In this document: positions 45,296-53,690 of the stretch, piece by piece | Position numbering within the stretch: position 1 is the first letter of the stretch | Layout of the letters: each line of letters starts with the position of its first letter | NCBI RefSeq assembly: GCF_002269125.1 | Contig: NZ_NQKI01000019.1 | Location: 25,131-89,130, forward strand | Source of the DNA: Pseudomonas lundensis | GTDB lineage: Bacteria > Pseudomonadota > Gammaproteobacteria > Pseudomonadales > Pseudomonadaceae | Length of the DNA: 64,000 bases | Direction: 5' to 3' | Translations under genes and position numbers: made by a program | Notes under the pieces: model-generated | Database searches by the model: none | Told to the model about the DNA's origin: nothing | The model's input: only the letters and a program-made list of their open reading frames with translations

Positions 45296-45910
45296 ATGGC
45301 TTTACTCACGCAAGCGCAACAGCGGCAGGTCGAAGAAGCCGTTACCCGTGCCGAACAACGCACTGACGCCGAAATCGTCACCGTTCTGGCACCGCGCGCA
45401 GATGACTACAGTTACATCCCCCTGTTGTGGGCGAGTCTGATTGCGCTGCTGGTGCCTGCATTGGCGCACTTCTTTATAAGCGGCCTGCAGACCTATTCCC
45501 TGTTGATGCTGCAATGGGCCACGTTCGTGTTCTTGAGCCTGCTCTTTCGTATCCCGGCCATCACCACACGTTTGATCCCGCCCCGTGTGCGCCATTGGCG
45601 CGCGAGCAACCTGGCGCGTCGCCAGTTTCTTGAACAAAAACTGCACCACACCGAAGGCCGCACCGGGGTGCTGATTTTTGTCAGCGAGGCCGAGCGTTAC
45701 GTCGAAATTTTGGTGGATGAAGGCATATCGCGGCATTTGGACAACAGTGACTGGGGCACCATCGTCAGCGATTTCACGCGTCGCGTGGGGCTGGGCCATA
45801 CCGCCGAAGGCTTTATTGCCTGCATCGACGCCAGCGCTGAACTGCTGGCAAAACACATCCCGAAAACACAGCCGCGTAACCAACTGCCGAATCGGTTGGT
45901 GGTGTTGTAG
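45296..45910 (+). CDS. TPM-domain membrane protein
   Basis: A 204-residue protein with a split TPM domain: AVTRAEQRTDAEIVTVLAP at residues 14-32, two membrane helices at about 40-85, then HHTEGRTGVLIFVSEAERYVEI and VDEGISRHLDNSDW. Last gene of the lemA-TPM-TPM operon, 26 bp after the previous stop. This three-gene set is a known conserved arrangement of unclear function. Confidence 0.88.
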   Translation: MALLTQAQQRQVEEAVTRAEQRTDAEIVTVLAPRADDYSYIPLLWASLIALLVPALAHFFISGLQTYSLLMLQWATFVFLSLLFRIPAITTRLIPPRVRHWRASNLARRQFLEQKLHHTEGRTGVLIFVSEAERYVEILVDEGISRHLDNSDWGTIVSDFTRRVGLGHTAEGFIACIDASAELLAKHIPKTQPRNQLPNRLVVL

Positions 45911-46235
45911 TGTGTTGAAAGCGACGTGTCGCAAGTCTTAAGTCTTGTAAGGGTTTTCACTCTTGCGTATTAAGTTTGCGTAATGTGCTTCGTGTTTTTT
46001 TGTAAGTTTGTTATTTGAACTTGCAGTGTCTTTGCTGTTGTTGTCGGATTTTGTTTTTGTGTGGATTTTCTTGTTGTCATTTTTCGAGTTTGTGGATAGG
46101 TTGTGCTCGTTTGTTTGTGGATGAAGGGTGGGTTTTATATGTATGGATTGGAGTTGAGCTATGGATGTGCAGCTCACCTGTAGGGGAAAAGAAGTTCTGG
46201 GTTTGCTGGTGTGAGGTTATATTAATAAGGAAATT
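45911..46235. other. AT-rich, G/T-skewed entry to the island
   Basis: Composition changes sharply here. The plus strand is rich in T and G and poor in C and A, unlike the GC-rich neighbours. Frames in it are low-complexity and unsupported. It probably marks acquired DNA and may hold the cassette promoter. Confidence 0.55.
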
Positions 46236-46361
46236 ATGCTGAGGCTGTGTATTAGTGATTTTACGGTAAGAGATCGTGTGTCATCACTACTGTTTAAGAA
46301 TGGCGTGGAAAATCGTATGCGGCTGGCGGTGGTCAGTGGCGATCTATCGGCAGGGGGTTGA
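46236..46361 (+). CDS. Possible 41-residue peptide or gene remnant
   Basis: A short frame starting MLRLCISDFTVRDRVSSLLF and ending GDLSAGG, with AAGGAA before the ATG. Its sequence is less biased than the surroundings. It could be a small gene or the stub of a lost larger one. No family is recognised. Confidence 0.25.
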   Translation: MLRLCISDFTVRDRVSSLLFKNGVENRMRLAVVSGDLSAGG

Positions 46362-46436
46362 ATGTGCATGATTCCCTATAGTTTTAGGGTTGTTGCTGCG
46401 GTGCGTTAGTTTAAAGTAATTTTGGTGAGGGGTGGA

Positions 46437-46979
46437 ATGAAGAAATTTTCTTTTTATATGCCACCTAAGGAGTATGTTTCAAAGCCTGCTGAATTGGTTG
46501 CCTTCTTTTTGTTAGGTTTGGCGCTGATGGGTGTCGTTATTTTTACGTGGAACAGGATAGTGGATATTCCGCCTGTACCCAAACGACTAGCATTGCGAAG
46601 TGCGCAGGTTACTCAGCCTTTAGTTGTTAGTAGGGGGCAAGTTGATTTGTATTTCAACGTGAATTCAGATGAGGGAGTGTACAAGTACAGGCTTGAAATA
46701 ATGCATAGAGATGCTGAGCGTATGGACGTGCGCACGGGGGGGGATATCTGGGTGGCTTTAGATGCTGACAGTAACAACCCCTTTGTTTGGGGGGTGTATG
46801 ACGAAGAGTTTAAGTTGTTGGTCGGCCGACAGCAGATTGAGTGGGGGCGTCGGTATATTAATCGTGGGTATCATGTTGCGGTTATTGGGTTTGGTCTGTC
46901 CGTTATGTGTTGTCTGTATTTTTTAGTGCGTGAAGTGTGGAATGGATTTTTCTACAGGAGGGAGGATGGATGGAAATAG
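46437..46979 (+). CDS. Two-helix membrane protein, unknown function (cassette gene 1)
   Basis: A 180-residue protein with a membrane helix near each end (PAELVAFFLLGLALMGVVIF at 17-36 and HVAVIGFGLSVMCCLYFLV at 147-165) and about 105 residues between them, which the topology places outside the cytoplasm. That part has a beta-rich look (QPLVVSRGQVDLYFNV, DIWVALDADSNNPFVWGVYD). GAGGGG precedes the ATG. It overlaps the oxygenase gene by 10 bp, so the two are translationally coupled. Codon use is AT-rich, unlike the chromosome. An immunity or partner protein is possible, but nothing proves it. Confidence 0.7.
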   Translation: MKKFSFYMPPKEYVSKPAELVAFFLLGLALMGVVIFTWNRIVDIPPVPKRLALRSAQVTQPLVVSRGQVDLYFNVNSDEGVYKYRLEIMHRDAERMDVRTGGDIWVALDADSNNPFVWGVYDEEFKLLVGRQQIEWGRRYINRGYHVAVIGFGLSVMCCLYFLVREVWNGFFYRREDGWK

Positions 46980-47554
46980 AAGCCGTTGATGGTTGTATTT
47001 ATGTTGTTGATGATTTTTTGACGGAAGCTGAGGAGGTAGAGATCAATGCTCAGTTGAAGGGAGCAGTGTGGAGATACAATTGGCCTAATTATGAGGCGTT
47101 ACCGTTTGTAAGACGCTGTTGGCATGTTTTTATTGCAGGCAAAGCTCGTCCCCAAGGGGGATCTAGTCTTGAAGAATTAAAAGGCAATCAACCCTGGCGT
47201 TTTTTGAGCGGGGTCTGGGAGCGATTTTTGAACTTGCATACCTTTAAAACAACCCTATTAGGGGTGTATGCGAACGGTCAAACCTTTGGTCAAGACACAA
47301 TCATTCATAGAGATAATAAAGTTAATCCTGGATTAACCCTTGTTGTGTTTTGTAATGAGTATTGGCCGACCTCTTGGGGCGGTGAGTTAGTGTTTTATGA
47401 TGATGCTAAAGAAAATGTCATTAAGGCCATATTGCCGAAGTCAAGAAGGGCGGTGATTTTTGATGGAAGAATTCCCCATGCCGCACGATCACCATCGGTA
47501 AAGTGTGATCAGGTTAGGATGACGCTTGCGTTTAAAACAATAATTAAGGAGTAG
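46970..47554 (+). CDS. Fe(II)/2-oxoglutarate-dependent oxygenase, prolyl-4-hydroxylase-like (cassette gene 2)
   Basis: A 194-residue dioxygenase. Iron ligands H113 and D115 (IIHRDN) and H170 (GRIPHAARS), and the 2-oxoglutarate arginine R183 (QVRMTLAFK), sit in the double-stranded beta-helix pattern, with WGGELVFYDD between them. This is the 2OG-FeII_Oxy_3 type, which hydroxylates protein prolines or related residues. Start 46970 follows GGAGGGAGG. The gene ends 3 bp before cassette gene 3, so its product is the obvious candidate substrate, but that is inference. AT-rich like its neighbours. Confidence 0.82.
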   Translation: MEIEAVDGCIYVVDDFLTEAEEVEINAQLKGAVWRYNWPNYEALPFVRRCWHVFIAGKARPQGGSSLEELKGNQPWRFLSGVWERFLNLHTFKTTLLGVYANGQTFGQDTIIHRDNKVNPGLTLVVFCNEYWPTSWGGELVFYDDAKENVIKAILPKSRRAVIFDGRIPHAARSPSVKCDQVRMTLAFKTIIKE

Positions 47555-47557
47555 GCA

Positions 47558-48367
47558 ATGGGAGGAAAGGCGGAAGTCATTATTGGTGTGATAAATGATG
47601 GTATTACCGTTGCTTCTGGTGCAACTGCAATTTCTGATCAGTTCGTGACGAATAATCAGGGGATGGTGTTGGTGAGCCAGACAGCACAAACAGGGGCGGT
47701 CATAGCCACTGTCACATCTGTGACGAAACTGGCTGGTCCCTATGTTCCAATTATCAGTATGCCCGCTAATATTGTTGCGGGTACCATTACATTTCTAAAG
47801 CTCGGAATAGATGTAAGGGAAGGTCGTGAGATTGATGCGGGAGATGTGTACAGTTTGGTCGGTAATGTTGTTGGTGTGATTGGGGCTTTAGCGTTTTTAG
47901 CAGGGGCAGGTGTTTGGCTCGTTGGAGGCGCTGCAATTGTGAGTGCGGGAGCAGGTTTGCTGTCGATATATAGATCAAATACGTTTAATGAGATAATAGT
48001 TGCTGCTGAATATTTCTTTAGAAATAACCCTTCAGATAATTATCTTGATTATATGTGTGCGCCAGACATGAAGATTGTTGGTCGAAACACGATCAGGATA
48101 GCGTATGCCAATACGATGCTTTCCTGTCACTGGCTATCAGATACAGACGAGCTACTACCCTTTCCGCTCGTAGTTTCCGATATTGGTGCTGGTGCTGGTG
48201 CTGGTGGAGCTGTATACGGTGGCGCCCCGGCTCCGTTCGGCCCTGTTATTACTCCGCCCCCACATGACGTGGCAAATGTGGGTATCAGTATTATTGTTAA
48301 CGGTGAGACATATGATGCGGGAGATCAGTATGGCTGCTGCACAGGTACTAGTGACGGTTATATGTAG
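47558..48367 (+). CDS. Glycine-zipper hydrophobic protein, unknown function (cassette gene 3)
   Basis: A 269-residue protein without a cleavable signal peptide. Residues 99-137 form a long hydrophobic stretch with G-xxx-G spacing (VIGALAFLAGAGVWLVGGAA), as found in pore-forming toxins and membrane-active peptides. An Ala/Gly/Pro-rich linker (about 205-230, GAGAGAGGAVYGGAPAPFGP) precedes a short C-terminal part ending GCCTGTSDGYM with two adjacent cysteines. The linker prolines could be targets of the cotranscribed oxygenase. I recognise no named family; bacteriocin or effector is only a suggestion. Confidence 0.65.
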   Translation: MGGKAEVIIGVINDGITVASGATAISDQFVTNNQGMVLVSQTAQTGAVIATVTSVTKLAGPYVPIISMPANIVAGTITFLKLGIDVREGREIDAGDVYSLVGNVVGVIGALAFLAGAGVWLVGGAAIVSAGAGLLSIYRSNTFNEIIVAAEYFFRNNPSDNYLDYMCAPDMKIVGRNTIRIAYANTMLSCHWLSDTDELLPFPLVVSDIGAGAGAGGAVYGGAPAPFGPVITPPPHDVANVGISIIVNGETYDAGDQYGCCTGTSDGYM

Positions 48368-48403
48368 TCGGTCCGGTTCGTAGATAGGATGTCGATAATT
48401 CAA

Positions 48404-48541
48404 CTAGATAACCATAGGCTTAGCCTCCGCCATTCGTAGTGCTTGCTTAAGTGAAACACTGTGCCGGCCGGCATTTTCATTGTGTTTTTCATGAAAGTTA
48501 CATATCGCTTTTTGCATGACTGCTAAGCGTCGAGTAGGCAT
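48404..48541 (-). CDS. Possible 45-residue peptide
   Basis: A short frame on the minus strand: MPTRRLAVMQKAICNFHEKH at the start and SLKQALRMAEAKPMVI at the end. The composition is protein-like (helical, basic) and not low-complexity. The ribosome-binding site is weak (GGAAG at 12 bases). It lies in the 305-bp gap between the cassette and the methyltransferase gene and may be the remnant of a mobile-element gene. Confidence 0.3.
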   Translation of the reverse strand: MPTRRLAVMQKAICNFHEKHNENAGRHSVSLKQALRMAEAKPMVI

Positions 48542-48672
48542 GGCGCGCGGACTTTCTTCCTCTATTTTTCCGCACCAAAAATAACCCCGTGCCCTCAGGC
48601 GCCAACACGCCTAAAATGGTCGCCATTCCTTTCCTGTATTCCCCTCCTGCATCCCCCGAGGCGCTTTTTTCA

Positions 48673-49890
48673 ATGTCAGTGACTGCTACCACCCCCGCGT
48701 CTGCGCCGGATCATCGTGCGCAATTTTTGAACCTGCTGGAAACCAGCCTGGCTCAAAACTCGTTTATCAAGCTGGTGCTGGCCAAGTACGTCGGGCCTGA
48801 GCCTGAGCTGCAGCGGGTCATCATCAAGCACGTCACGGTCAAGGAGCAGCCTTGCCTGTCGTTTGTGTACCGCTACAAAACCCGCGATATCACCAAGAAT
48901 TTCCCGCTTGATGAGGCGGTGTCGGCCCTTGCCGGGTTGTTGCCGGACGCGTTTAAAAATGCGCACTTGCTGACCCTGACCGATGAAGTGCAGCTGGAGT
49001 ACAGCAAAAAAGGTAAAAGCTCGCTGTTCATGGGCAAAAGCCAACAGGACCGCGAAGTGCCTTCGGCAGGCCACAATCGCGAGAAGCATCGCTTTTTGGA
49101 CCTGACACGGCCTTTTCTCGCGGATTTGGGCGTGACCAATAAGCAGCAGGAATTGATCCCGGCCATGTCGCGCAAGTGGAAACAGATCAACAAGTTCATT
49201 GAGGTGTTTTCCCACGCGCTGAGCAGTTCGCCGCTCACCCTCGATCAACCGGTCAAGGTGGTGGATTTCGGTTCGGGCAAGGGTTACCTGACGTTTGCCA
49301 TTCACGATTATCTGCGCCACAGCTTGCACGCCGAAGGCGTGGTCACTGGCGTCGAGTTGCGTGAAGACATGGTTACGCTGTGCAACAACGCAGCGCAGCG
49401 TCTGGAGCATCCGGGCTTGAGCTTTCAGCATGGCGATGTGCGCAGTTTTGCGCCGACGCCGATTGACGTGATGATTGCGCTGCATGCCTGCGACATCGCC
49501 ACCGACTACGCAATTCACATGGGCATCCGTTCGGGGGCCGCGATCATCATGTGTTCGCCGTGCTGCCATAAGCAGATCCGCTTGCAAATCCAGAGCCCCG
49601 CGCTGCTCAAGCCGATGCTGCAATATGGCCTGCACCTGGGCCAGCAGGCCGAGATGGTGACAGACAGCCTGCGGGCGTTGTTTCTCGAAGCCTGCGGGTA
49701 TGAAACCAAGGTGTTTGAGTTCATCTCGCTGGAGCACACCAACAAGAACAAGATGATCCTCGCGGTCAAACGCGCCGAGCCTGTGGACCCGGCACAGCTG
49801 CTGGTGAAGATTCAGGAACTCAAGGCGTTCTACAACATTCAGGAACACTGCCTGGAGACCTTGCTCCAGGCCGATGGGTTATTGAAGTAA
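48673..49890 (+). CDS. SAM-dependent methyltransferase (Methyltransf_32 type)
   Basis: A 405-residue protein with a class I methyltransferase core: VVDFGSGKGYLTFAIHDYL (motif I, about residue 193), GVELREDMV (acidic end of beta 2), and MCSPCCHKQIRLQ downstream with a CCHK motif typical of this family. The N-terminal 150 residues are a separate domain (KHVTVKEQPCLSFVYRYKTR). The substrate is unknown; RNA has been suggested for relatives. I chose the ATG at 48673; a frame to 48589 has a proline-rich unlikely N-terminus. Composition is back to the chromosomal norm. Confidence 0.85.
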   Translation: MSVTATTPASAPDHRAQFLNLLETSLAQNSFIKLVLAKYVGPEPELQRVIIKHVTVKEQPCLSFVYRYKTRDITKNFPLDEAVSALAGLLPDAFKNAHLLTLTDEVQLEYSKKGKSSLFMGKSQQDREVPSAGHNREKHRFLDLTRPFLADLGVTNKQQELIPAMSRKWKQINKFIEVFSHALSSSPLTLDQPVKVVDFGSGKGYLTFAIHDYLRHSLHAEGVVTGVELREDMVTLCNNAAQRLEHPGLSFQHGDVRSFAPTPIDVMIALHACDIATDYAIHMGIRSGAAIIMCSPCCHKQIRLQIQSPALLKPMLQYGLHLGQQAEMVTDSLRALFLEACGYETKVFEFISLEHTNKNKMILAVKRAEPVDPAQLLVKIQELKAFYNIQEHCLETLLQADGLLK

Positions 49891-50036
49891 GTTTGTGTAG
49901 TACCGGGTTATTACCCGTGTAGGCACTCAGTAGCTACTCTGGTGGGGTTTACGGGGTTTCGAAAACCAACGAATGACCTGCAGCCGGCCTCCGGTAGCGC
50001 CTGCAGGAGCAGTCCTCACTCACAGGAGTACACGAC

Positions 50037-50618
50037 ATGGCGGCAAAAAAAATTCTGGTGCTGGTTGGCGATTACGTCGAAGACTACGAAGTGATGGTGC
50101 CGTTCCAGGCGCTGTTGATGCTCGGTCATCACGTGCATGCGGTGTGTCCGGGCAAAACCTCGGGGCAGACGGTGCGCACCGCCATTCATGACTTTGAGGG
50201 CGATCAGACGTACAGCGAAAAACCTGGTCATCTGTTTGGCCTGAACTTTGATTTCGACAAGGTTAAGGCTGGCGACTACGACGCCCTGTTGGTGCCGGGT
50301 GGTCGTGCCCCGGAATACTTGCGCCTGAATGAAAAAGTGCTGGAGCTGGTGCGCGACTTCGACAAGGCCGGTAAGCCAATTGCTGCGGTGTGCCACGGCG
50401 CGCAATTGCTGGCGGCTGCCGGGATCCTTGAAGGCCGAGAATGCAGCGCCTACCCGGCGTGCGCTCCAGAAGTGCGACTGGCGGGCGGTACGTATATCGA
50501 TATCGATGTCAACAAAGCCCACGTGCAGGGCAATTTGGTGACTGCGCCGGCATGGCCTGCGCACCCGGCGTGGCTGGCGGCGTTTGTGGGCCTGCTGGGT
50601 ACAACCATTACGTTGTAA
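50037..50618 (+). CDS. DJ-1/PfpI family protein
   Basis: A 193-residue protein of the DJ-1/PfpI/YhbO group. The nucleophilic elbow is [15 protein letters not shown], with Cys then His in the usual CHG, and the supporting acid is in the first strand region ([15 protein letters not shown]). Relatives act as glyoxalases, deglycases or chaperones; the exact activity cannot be read from sequence. CACAGGAG precedes the ATG. It is followed within 14 bp by an RHH gene. Confidence 0.88.
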   Translation: MAAKKILVLVGDYVEDYEVMVPFQALLMLGHHVHAVCPGKTSGQTVRTAIHDFEGDQTYSEKPGHLFGLNFDFDKVKAGDYDALLVPGGRAPEYLRLNEKVLELVRDFDKAGKPIAAVCHGAQLLAAAGILEGRECSAYPACAPEVRLAGGTYIDIDVNKAHVQGNLVTAPAWPAHPAWLAAFVGLLGTTITL

Positions 50619-50632
50619 GGGAGGGCGTGGCC

Positions 50633-50956
50633 ATGTGTGAGCTTTACGTTAAAGCCGATCCGATTCTGTACGAGTCGCGCTCGCGATCGTTGCGTATTTG
50701 TGGCGTGGTCACGACATTGCGTCTGGAGAACCAGTTCTGGGACATCCTCAGTGAAATTGCCGAAGCCGATGGCATGACCACCAATCAGCTGGTGGCCAAG
50801 CTCTACGAAGAGGTGATGGATTACCGGGGCGAAGTGGTTAACTTCGCCTCGTTCCTGCGGGTCAGTTGCACCCGCTACCTGAGTCAGGGCCGGGGGGCGG
50901 GTGTGCCTGAGACCAGTGAGCACCTGCTGCCCAGGCCCTCCCTGCGCTCGGTTTGA
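50633..50956 (+). CDS. Ribbon-helix-helix domain protein
   Basis: A 107-residue protein with an RHH_4-type DNA-binding fold: strand RSLRICGVVTTLRLENQFWD, helix ILSEIAEADGMTTNQLVAKL, second helix around FASFLRVSCTRYL. GGGAGGG precedes the ATG at 50633; a longer frame overlaps the PfpI gene. It is probably cotranscribed with the PfpI gene. Its targets are unknown. Confidence 0.75.
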   Translation: MCELYVKADPILYESRSRSLRICGVVTTLRLENQFWDILSEIAEADGMTTNQLVAKLYEEVMDYRGEVVNFASFLRVSCTRYLSQGRGAGVPETSEHLLPRPSLRSV

Positions 50957-51017
50957 GGCGTTGGATTGATCGCTTCGCGAGCACGCGCATGCTGACCAAG
51001 CCCGCGGGTTTCCGGCG

Positions 51018-53570
51018 CTAGAAGAAGCGTGTCACGCTAATTTTAGCGTTGCGCCCGGGGCTGTAGGCATTCAGGCCGCTGAGCATCGGTCGGTAGCTCG
51101 TGTTGAACAGGTTATCCACGGTGAAGTTGACTTCGGTGCCTTTGAGGTAGCGCTGCTGCGGCGTCCAGTTGGCAAATACGCTTTGTACGTTGTATGCGTC
51201 GTTGGCGTAGTGGTCGTAGAACGTGTCACCCACGGAGCTGGCAGGGCCCTCGGCATATTTGTCGCTGGGCAAGCGGTCGGTTTTGCGCACGAACTCACCC
51301 TGCCAGCCAATGCGCGCGTCCCAGTCAGGAATTTTCACGCCGAGCACGGCCACCCATTTTGGTGCGGGAATGTCCCGCGCCCAGACATTCGGGCCCCAGG
51401 GGTTGGTGTAGGCGCCTTCGTGGGTACCTGTCATCCACGAGTACGACAGTGAGCCGAACAGGTAAGTGGAGTCGTAGAAACTTTCGACTTCGAAGCCCTT
51501 AATGGTCAGGCTGCCGATGTTGCGGTAGTTGGCCATCGGCAACAGGCCCGCACATTCATCACCCATGCCGCCGACTGTTTGTTGGGCGGCACAGCCCACA
51601 CCCGTGGCCTTGAAAATCTCGTCATCGACCTTGTTGCGGAACAGGGTGGTGCGAATCAAGGCCTTGTCGTTTTTGCTAAAGATACGATCAAACGTGGTGA
51701 TGTTGCCGGCGCGCCAACCCGTCATGCGTTCCGGGTCGAGGTTGACAGCGCTGGCTGTGCGGTTGCCCAGGGCTTGCACCTCGTATTGCTCATCGATCAC
51801 GGGCGCCCGCCAGGTTTTGCTGTAGTCGGCAAACAGCGCGGTGTTGGGGGTGATTTTCCAGAATGCGGACAGGCGTGGCGACCAACCGACGTAGGTTTGG
51901 TCGCTGTAATCGTGACCGATTTGCGGGTGGTTATAGTACGGCGCATCATTTTCTTCGCCACGGTTGCGCACATGGTCGTAACGCAACGAAGGGGTCAGGG
52001 TGAAATCGCCCAGCGTGATTGCGTCCTGAATATAGAAGCTATTGGTGTCGACTTTGCCTTTGGGCATGAACGCCGGTTGGTAATGGCCGTAGTTGTATTT
52101 GGGCACATCGTAGGTTTTGCCCGGCATCCACATGTCGACTTCACGCTGGTGCTTGCGAAATTGCAGCCCGGTGGTGAACACATGGTCCAAAGGCCCGGTC
52201 GGGAAGAGGCTGATGTTGGTCAGTTGCAGCATGTTATCGGTGTAGCCGGTTTCCATTTTGCGACCGCCCGTGGTGGGCTGTACGTAAGCATTCAGGCCGC
52301 GCTCGTCGATTTGCTCGGTGTTGGAGTGAGAGAACTTCACTTCCAGATCAATCAACGGGTTGTCCAAAGGCTGGTAGGCGTATTTACCCGACCAGGTGGT
52401 GTCGACGGTCGAGCGGTTCGACAAGTACTTGCGCGTGGCCGCGTCATAGCCAATTTTGTTGATGGTGTCTTTGTTCGGCGGGGCCGGGTAGCTGACCGCT
52501 GAGAACGGCACCCACAGGTAGTTGTTGGAGCGCGAGTACGACAGGCCGACGCTGTGTTCGTCGTTGAGGTGCAGGTTCAGTTTGAGCAACTGCGCATCCA
52601 TGTCTTGCGCGGTGTTGGGCAGGCGTTTGGGGTTGACCGGGTAGACGTTGTCTGGATTGGGCATGTGGCCGGCCAACTTCATGTCGCCGCCGTCGCGTTT
52701 GGTGTAATACACCAGCGCATCGGCGCGCCCGTCTTCGCTGCGGCCATAGGCTGCGCCGGTGTACACCTGCTGATGGTCGTTGCTGCTGTAACCGTATTTG
52801 AGCATTGCACCCGCATTTTTGCCGTCTTCCAGCAGGTCGGGCGCGTCTTTGGTTTCCATGTGCACCACACCGCCGAAGCCGCCGTTGCCGGTTCGGACAT
52901 CGTGTGGGCCTTTTTCCACCTCAATGCTTTTGATCAGCTCCGGCTCGATGAAAATCGTGCCTTGCTTGTAACGCTCAAAACCGCTTTTAGTCGCGCCGTC
53001 GACGGTCATTGGCACGTCTTCGGCTTCACCAAACCCCCAAATGTTGATGGTCTGACCGCCAGGCTTGAGCGATCCGCCGAGGTTGATGCCCGGTAACTTC
53101 GATAACAGGCTGGGAATGTTGTTGGACTGGTAGCGATTGATTTCGGCCTGATCCATGGTGGATTTGCCGACACTGCTGGAGTCCACCTCATTGCCATTGC
53201 CGATCACGCTCAGTGCGCCCAGTTGCAAGCTGTTGCTGGTGGTGGTGCCTTCTTCCTTGGGGCGCACGACGTAGGTGCGGTCGACCTGGATCAGGCTGAA
53301 GTCGGTTCCGCGCAGCAATTGAGTGATGGCGTCTTGGGCGCTGTAATCGCCACTCAGTGCCGGGGCCTTGATGTTGCGCAACAGTTCTTCGTCAAACAGC
53401 AACGTGATCCCGGCTTGTTGGGCCACGGCACTCAAGGAGCTCGCCAGCGACTGCGCAGGCAAGTGCAGCTGGATCGATTCGGCGTGGGCGTGCAGGCTGA
53501 ACGCCATGCAAGCGGCCAGCAGAATCGGGCGTGTGCAGAGTTGTGAGACGTGATGTGGTGCGCGAAACAT
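51018..53570 (-). CDS. TonB-dependent receptor with STN signalling domain, probably for haem
   Basis: An 850-residue outer-membrane receptor. Signal peptide (ILLAACMAFSLHAHA), STN domain (about 30-105, LPAQSLASSLSAVAQQAGIT), plug (SLLSKLPGINLGGSLKPG, VEKGPHDVRTGNGGFGGVV) and a beta-barrel ending RFF. The motifs FADYSKTWRAPVIDEQYE and VNLDPERMTGWRAG correspond to the FRAP/NPNL region of haem and haemoglobin receptors. FecI and FecR genes upstream fit HasR/HasI/HasS-type control, but no hasA is present. GGGGGGA precedes the start at 53570. Confidence 0.85.
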   Translation of the reverse strand: MFRAPHHVSQLCTRPILLAACMAFSLHAHAESIQLHLPAQSLASSLSAVAQQAGITLLFDEELLRNIKAPALSGDYSAQDAITQLLRGTDFSLIQVDRTYVVRPKEEGTTTSNSLQLGALSVIGNGNEVDSSSVGKSTMDQAEINRYQSNNIPSLLSKLPGINLGGSLKPGGQTINIWGFGEAEDVPMTVDGATKSGFERYKQGTIFIEPELIKSIEVEKGPHDVRTGNGGFGGVVHMETKDAPDLLEDGKNAGAMLKYGYSSNDHQQVYTGAAYGRSEDGRADALVYYTKRDGGDMKLAGHMPNPDNVYPVNPKRLPNTAQDMDAQLLKLNLHLNDEHSVGLSYSRSNNYLWVPFSAVSYPAPPNKDTINKIGYDAATRKYLSNRSTVDTTWSGKYAYQPLDNPLIDLEVKFSHSNTEQIDERGLNAYVQPTTGGRKMETGYTDNMLQLTNISLFPTGPLDHVFTTGLQFRKHQREVDMWMPGKTYDVPKYNYGHYQPAFMPKGKVDTNSFYIQDAITLGDFTLTPSLRYDHVRNRGEENDAPYYNHPQIGHDYSDQTYVGWSPRLSAFWKITPNTALFADYSKTWRAPVIDEQYEVQALGNRTASAVNLDPERMTGWRAGNITTFDRIFSKNDKALIRTTLFRNKVDDEIFKATGVGCAAQQTVGGMGDECAGLLPMANYRNIGSLTIKGFEVESFYDSTYLFGSLSYSWMTGTHEGAYTNPWGPNVWARDIPAPKWVAVLGVKIPDWDARIGWQGEFVRKTDRLPSDKYAEGPASSVGDTFYDHYANDAYNVQSVFANWTPQQRYLKGTEVNFTVDNLFNTSYRPMLSGLNAYSPGRNAKISVTRFF

Positions 53571-53655
53571 GAAATCCCCCCGTGCGGCAACAAAGGCCAA
53601 AAAGACATGCGTTGGTAACGCAGACCGAAGGAAGACGCGGGGCGAATAAAAATCC

Positions 53656-53686
53656 ACATATGCGAATGCAAAATATTCGCATATGT
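53656..53686 (-). terminator. 12-bp-arm hairpin between fecR and the receptor gene
   Basis: ACATATGCGAAT (53656-53667) and ATTCGCATATGT (53675-53686) are perfect inverted arms with a 7-base loop, followed by GGATTTTTA on the minus strand. It starts 4 bp after the fecR stop and probably attenuates read-through into the receptor gene. Confidence 0.65.
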
Positions 53687-53690
53687 TTTT

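Noticed and set aside
45938..46177. A 79-residue Asn/Lys/Thr-rich frame on the minus strand
   Set aside because: Complement of the same skewed stretch; low-complexity and without a convincing start.
46015..46242. A 75-residue cysteine- and tryptophan-rich frame in the AT-rich island
   Set aside because: It is explained by the G/T-rich base composition; the sequence is low-complexity and lacks a ribosome-binding site.
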